Positions 15,251 through 16,734 of a DNA stretch of 16,734 nt are shown in pieces. Position 1 is the stretch's first letter. Every line of letters begins with the position of its first letter. The notes under the pieces were generated by a model. That model was not told the DNA's origin. It did no database searches and saw nothing but the letters and a program-made list of their open reading frames with translations. Source of the DNA: Erysipelotrichaceae bacterium. Lineage in GTDB: Bacteria > Bacillota_I > Bacilli_A > Erysipelotrichales > Erysipelotrichaceae. The DNA is taken from contig CAAEVI010000104.1 of the NCBI GenBank assembly GCA_900759455.1, positions 1-16,734 of the forward strand. Direction: 5' to 3'. Both the position numbers and the translations under genes were made by a program.

Positions 15251-15511
15251 CATACGTTTTATAGTCTTCTTCAAATCTTTAATACTACAATCATTTCCTT
15301 CTGCTGTTCCGTTATGATTAATGTATTCATCATATTTTTTTAAATATAACTTTAAGCTGAGATGGCCATATAGCTTGTTTCATCAGTTATTAAAATCATC
15401 TTTAAAATCTGGAAACCTGATAGAAACCATGTGTTTTTTGCAGCAACTGATGCTTCCTGAAGGATCATCTGTTTCCGCTGAAAGAGGAATCGCGAAAATC
15501 TTAATATACAT
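15242..15511 (-). pseudogene. Decayed small gene, possibly HicB-like
   Basis: From ATG 15511 one frame runs 90 codons to TAA 15242-15244, interrupted by two adjacent TGA codons after residue 42. Before them it reads MYIKIFAIPLSAETDDPSGS, then MVSIRFPDFKDDFNN. After them it reads LKLYLKKYDEYINHNGTAEG and SIKDLKKTIKRMLD. At the break the neighbouring frame gives ILITDETSYMAISA, which fits neatly between the two parts, so paired frameshifts are likelier than point stops. The reconstructed VSIRFPDF...ITDETSYMAISALKLYL layout recalls HicB antitoxins (FPD-F then a helix leading to LxLYL). The match is by eye and tentative; no toxin partner is visible. Confidence 0.45.
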
Positions 15512-15683
15512 ATACTTTTAAAACTCATTTAAAAAAGCTTAAAAATTTTTATGTTTTTTTACTATTCCTTTAGCTACAAGCGTGATGATACACATTTGAT
15601 AACATCTATAATTTAAACCAATTTAATTGATTTTATCAATTATGACCTCAATTTCCCCAAAACAGAATAACCGTTTATTTTAT

Positions 15684-15712
15684 AAAAAAAACGGTCAGCT
15701 TGTTCCACTGAC
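15684..15712 (-). terminator. Leftward terminator-like hairpin beside the element junction
   Basis: On the minus strand GTCAG and CTGAC (complements of 15708-15712 and 15694-15698) form a 5-bp stem with a 9-nt loop, followed by CG and a run of eight T. A second weak fold, ACCGTTT/AAACGGT (15670-15676 with 15689-15695), overlaps it. It lies just downstream of the tRNA-Arg fragment, where a terminator of the original tRNA gene would be expected. Confidence 0.45.
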
Positions 15713-15760
15713 TGTATTCAAAAAAGATTTATATTTAATAATCTTAATTTATCAATAAAA

Positions 15761-15804
15761 TGGCACCCCCTGGGGGAATCGAACCCTCAACTAGCCCTTA
15801 GGAG
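15761..15804 (-). tRNA. 3' portion of tRNA-Arg(CCU): truncated copy marking an att site
   Basis: The minus strand carries an anticodon loop CTCCTAA (15804 to 15798, anticodon CCU), the 3' anticodon stem GGGCT, variable AGTT, T-arm GAGGG-TTCGATT-CCCCC, acceptor strand AGGGGGT, discriminator G and encoded CCA. It closely follows bacterial tRNA-Arg(CCU), such as E. coli argW, over the same segment. The 5' half is missing: bases before the loop do not pair with GGGCT, and no D-arm is present. The T-stem has one A-C mismatch. It is not a functional tRNA. A 3' tRNA remnant next to an element edge is the standard duplicated core left by a tyrosine recombinase. Confidence 0.75.
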
Positions 15805-15817
15805 TTCCTTGCGGAAC
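15804..15817. repeat. Short perfect hairpin at the tRNA truncation point
   Basis: GTTCC (15804-15808) and GGAAC (15813-15817) form a 5-bp stem with a 4-nt loop, which on the minus strand is GCAA, a GNRA tetraloop. It abuts the position where tRNA similarity stops. Confidence 0.5.
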
Positions 15818-15823
15818 GTGGTA

Positions 15824-15849
15824 GCTAGTGGTTCGATTATCCTTACGGT
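15824..15849 (+). repeat. Diverged inverted copy of the tRNA-Arg T-arm segment
   Basis: The plus strand GCTAGT-GGTTCGATT (15824-15838) matches the minus-strand tRNA remnant GCTAGT(TGA)GGGTTCGATT, with three bases missing. It then continues with a looser match to the acceptor part (ATCCTTACGGTGGCG). With 15777-15795 it forms an imperfect inverted repeat around the truncation point. It may be part of the recombinase binding architecture of the element end. Confidence 0.5.
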
Positions 15850-16040
15850 GGCGTTTAACAGCGGAAATACAGGCAAAAGTCTCTGTTCCTTTTGGAAGCT
15901 GATAAACTGACCTATACTCAAATTTACTTTAAAGTGTGAGCAAACGGTTAGCAGAACGGAGCAAATCAGCCTTAAAAATCCACACGTTATATAAATTAAT
16001 TTTACATCATTTATCACAAGAAAAAAAGATACTCGTATTA
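15850..16040. other. Non-coding terminal segment of the element
   Basis: No gene is supported between the att region and the first element gene. A direct repeat GAGCAAA occurs at 15938-15944 and 15959-15965, 21 bp apart (two helical turns). Minus-strand frames here (15787-16017 and 16007-16234) have no ribosome sites and unlikely composition. Confidence 0.4.
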
Positions 16041-16043
16041 AAG

Positions 16044-16075
16044 AGGACGTTCAGAAATGAGCGTCCTTTCTCTTT
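16044..16075 (+). promoter_or_regulatory. Leader hairpin upstream of the surface protein gene
   Basis: AGGACG (16044-16049) pairs with CGTCCT (16062-16067) around a 12-nt loop, and flanking AAAGAG/CTCTTT can extend the stem with a small bulge. The T-rich 3' side (TTTCTCTTT) gives it the look of an attenuator or weak terminator 25-55 bases before the start codon. Confidence 0.45.
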
Positions 16076-16100
16076 GAGAATGAAAGGAGAATTAAAAGCT

Positions 16101-16734
16101 ATGAAAAAGATATTGAAGCGATTAGCCACAGGCTTCCTTGCCTTTGCGACTATCGTTACCGCTTTGCCGACAACGGCAGTCCACGCTTCCGAGAAGCAAT
16201 ACTGGACAGAAAGTGCCGAGCGTGTCGGTATCATTGAAAAAGTGATGAATGACGGCTCTATCGGTTCGACATTTAATGAGGGCTATATGAAAGTTGAGGG
16301 TGAAACTGCCTACTGTGTAGACATCAACACCAACTTCAAGAACGGCTATAAGACCAGAGCTGACGCAAGCACACGCATGAGCTACGACCAGATTTCAGAT
16401 GTGGCGTTATCCTTAGAGTATGTCAAACAGTATGGCGAAGCTCACAAGGAATTGAACTATAAACAGGTCTATCTTCTTGAACAGTGTGTCGTATGGCAGA
16501 GATTGAGCGTTCATCTGGGCTGGCAATGCGATAATGTCAGAGCTTCCTATGATGAAATCCCAAAAGCGATACAGGACGAGGTGTACGCTGGGGCGAAAGC
16601 CTTTGCCAGCGAGAACAAGGGACGCTATGAATGTGGCGGTTACATCTATTCTGGTGAGGGACAGGACATTGGACAGTTCTGGGCGAAACTTGCCGTAGGG
16701 AACGCTACCCTTAAAAAGACTTCCAGTAATACCA
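16101..16734 (+). CDS. Secreted thioester-domain surface protein, 5' part
   Basis: The ATG at 16101 follows AAAGGAGA (16083-16090). A signal peptide occupies residues 1-29 (basic MKKILKRLA, hydrophobic GFLAFATIVTALP, then a VHA cleavage site). The mature part shows the two hallmarks of a Cys-Gln thioester domain: C72 in AYCVDIN and Q128 in YLLEQCVVWQ, which in this family form an intramolecular thioester that bonds covalently to host surface proteins. The 211 codons visible end before any Cna-B/VaFE repeats or sorting signal, so cell-wall anchoring is expected but not seen. Such adhesin genes are frequent cargo of Gram-positive integrative conjugative elements. The composition is richer in GC than the decayed island to its left. 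Confidence 0.8.
   Translation, partial: MKKILKRLATGFLAFATIVTALPTTAVHASEKQYWTESAERVGIIEKVMNDGSIGSTFNEGYMKVEGETAYCVDINTNFKNGYKTRADASTRMSYDQISDVALSLEYVKQYGEAHKELNYKQVYLLEQCVVWQRLSVHLGWQCDNVRASYDEIPKAIQDEVYAGAKAFASENKGRYECGGYIYSGEGQDIGQFWAKLAVGNATLKKTSSNT

Noticed and set aside
12933..15511. UGA read as tryptophan, or another recoded stop, in the small genes
   Set aside because: TAG and TAA interruptions and frameshifts occur in the same genes, and long backbone genes use TGA as a normal stop (addB ends in TGA), so decay explains the pattern better.
15321..15521. 66-codon plus-strand frame near the SdpI gene
   Set aside because: The opposite strand carries a more convincing, Lys/Asp-rich decayed gene in one consistent frame.
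15761..15860. A complete tRNA gene at the element junction
   Set aside because: Only the anticodon loop onward is present; bases upstream do not pair with the 3' anticodon stem or acceptor strand, and there is no D-arm.
16007..16234. 75-codon minus-strand frame at the element end
   Set aside because: It is antisense to the signal peptide and leader of the surface protein, with no ribosome site.
1..16734. CRISPR array, insertion sequence or riboswitch
   Set aside because: No regularly spaced repeats, transposase frames with terminal repeats, or recognisable riboswitch cores were seen on either strand.

Overview
The window looks like low-to-mid GC Bacillota DNA. Gene content fits gut Erysipelotrichia-type Firmicutes: addB-addA order, a feoA-feoA-feoB operon with small Cys-rich satellites, and strong AGGAGG ribosome sites. 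The genus is inference. It holds three kinds of DNA: an ordinary chromosomal backbone (1 to about 12,760), an AT-rich stretch of mostly decayed small genes (about 12,765-15,760), and the end of an integrated element (about 15,761 to the right edge).

Backbone. The 3' end of an FAD-dependent oxidoreductase gene converges on an uncharacterised membrane protein across a shared hairpin terminator. addB and addA follow as a 17-bp overlapping pair behind a clear sigma-A promoter. They encode the two subunits of the double-strand-break processing helicase-nuclease. Next comes a leftward pair: a cytidylate-kinase-like P-loop protein, then an unusual small protein that resembles only the N-terminal leader of GH3 beta-glucosidases. 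A rightward Gfo/Idh/MocA oxidoreductase is divergent from the kinase-like gene and ends in a branched terminator.

Iron operon. On the minus strand a ferrous-iron uptake operon runs feoA, feoA, feoB and then three tiny membrane-protein genes of 57, 43 and 43 aa. Two of these are cysteine-rich, and the last is the FeoB-associated Cys-rich type. The promoter is well formed (TTGACG, 17 bp, TATGCT) and is bracketed by two good palindromes, which suggests metal-responsive control.

Decayed island. Between the feo promoter and the element there are at least five leftward small genes for membrane proteins, lipoproteins or unknowns. They are broken by in-frame stops and frameshifts, yet their reading frames are still legible across the breaks. 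The one clearly intact gene here is an SdpI-family membrane protein. A minus-strand terminator at 12,765-12,798 closes the block.

Element junction. The minus strand at 15,761-15,804 is the 3' portion of a tRNA-Arg(CCU), from the anticodon loop to CCA, without the 5' half. This is the expected signature of a tyrosine-recombinase att site at the far end of an integrative element. A diverged inverted copy of the same T-arm segment lies just inside the element. The first element gene encodes a secreted thioester-domain surface protein of the kind carried by Gram-positive conjugative elements, and it runs off the right edge.
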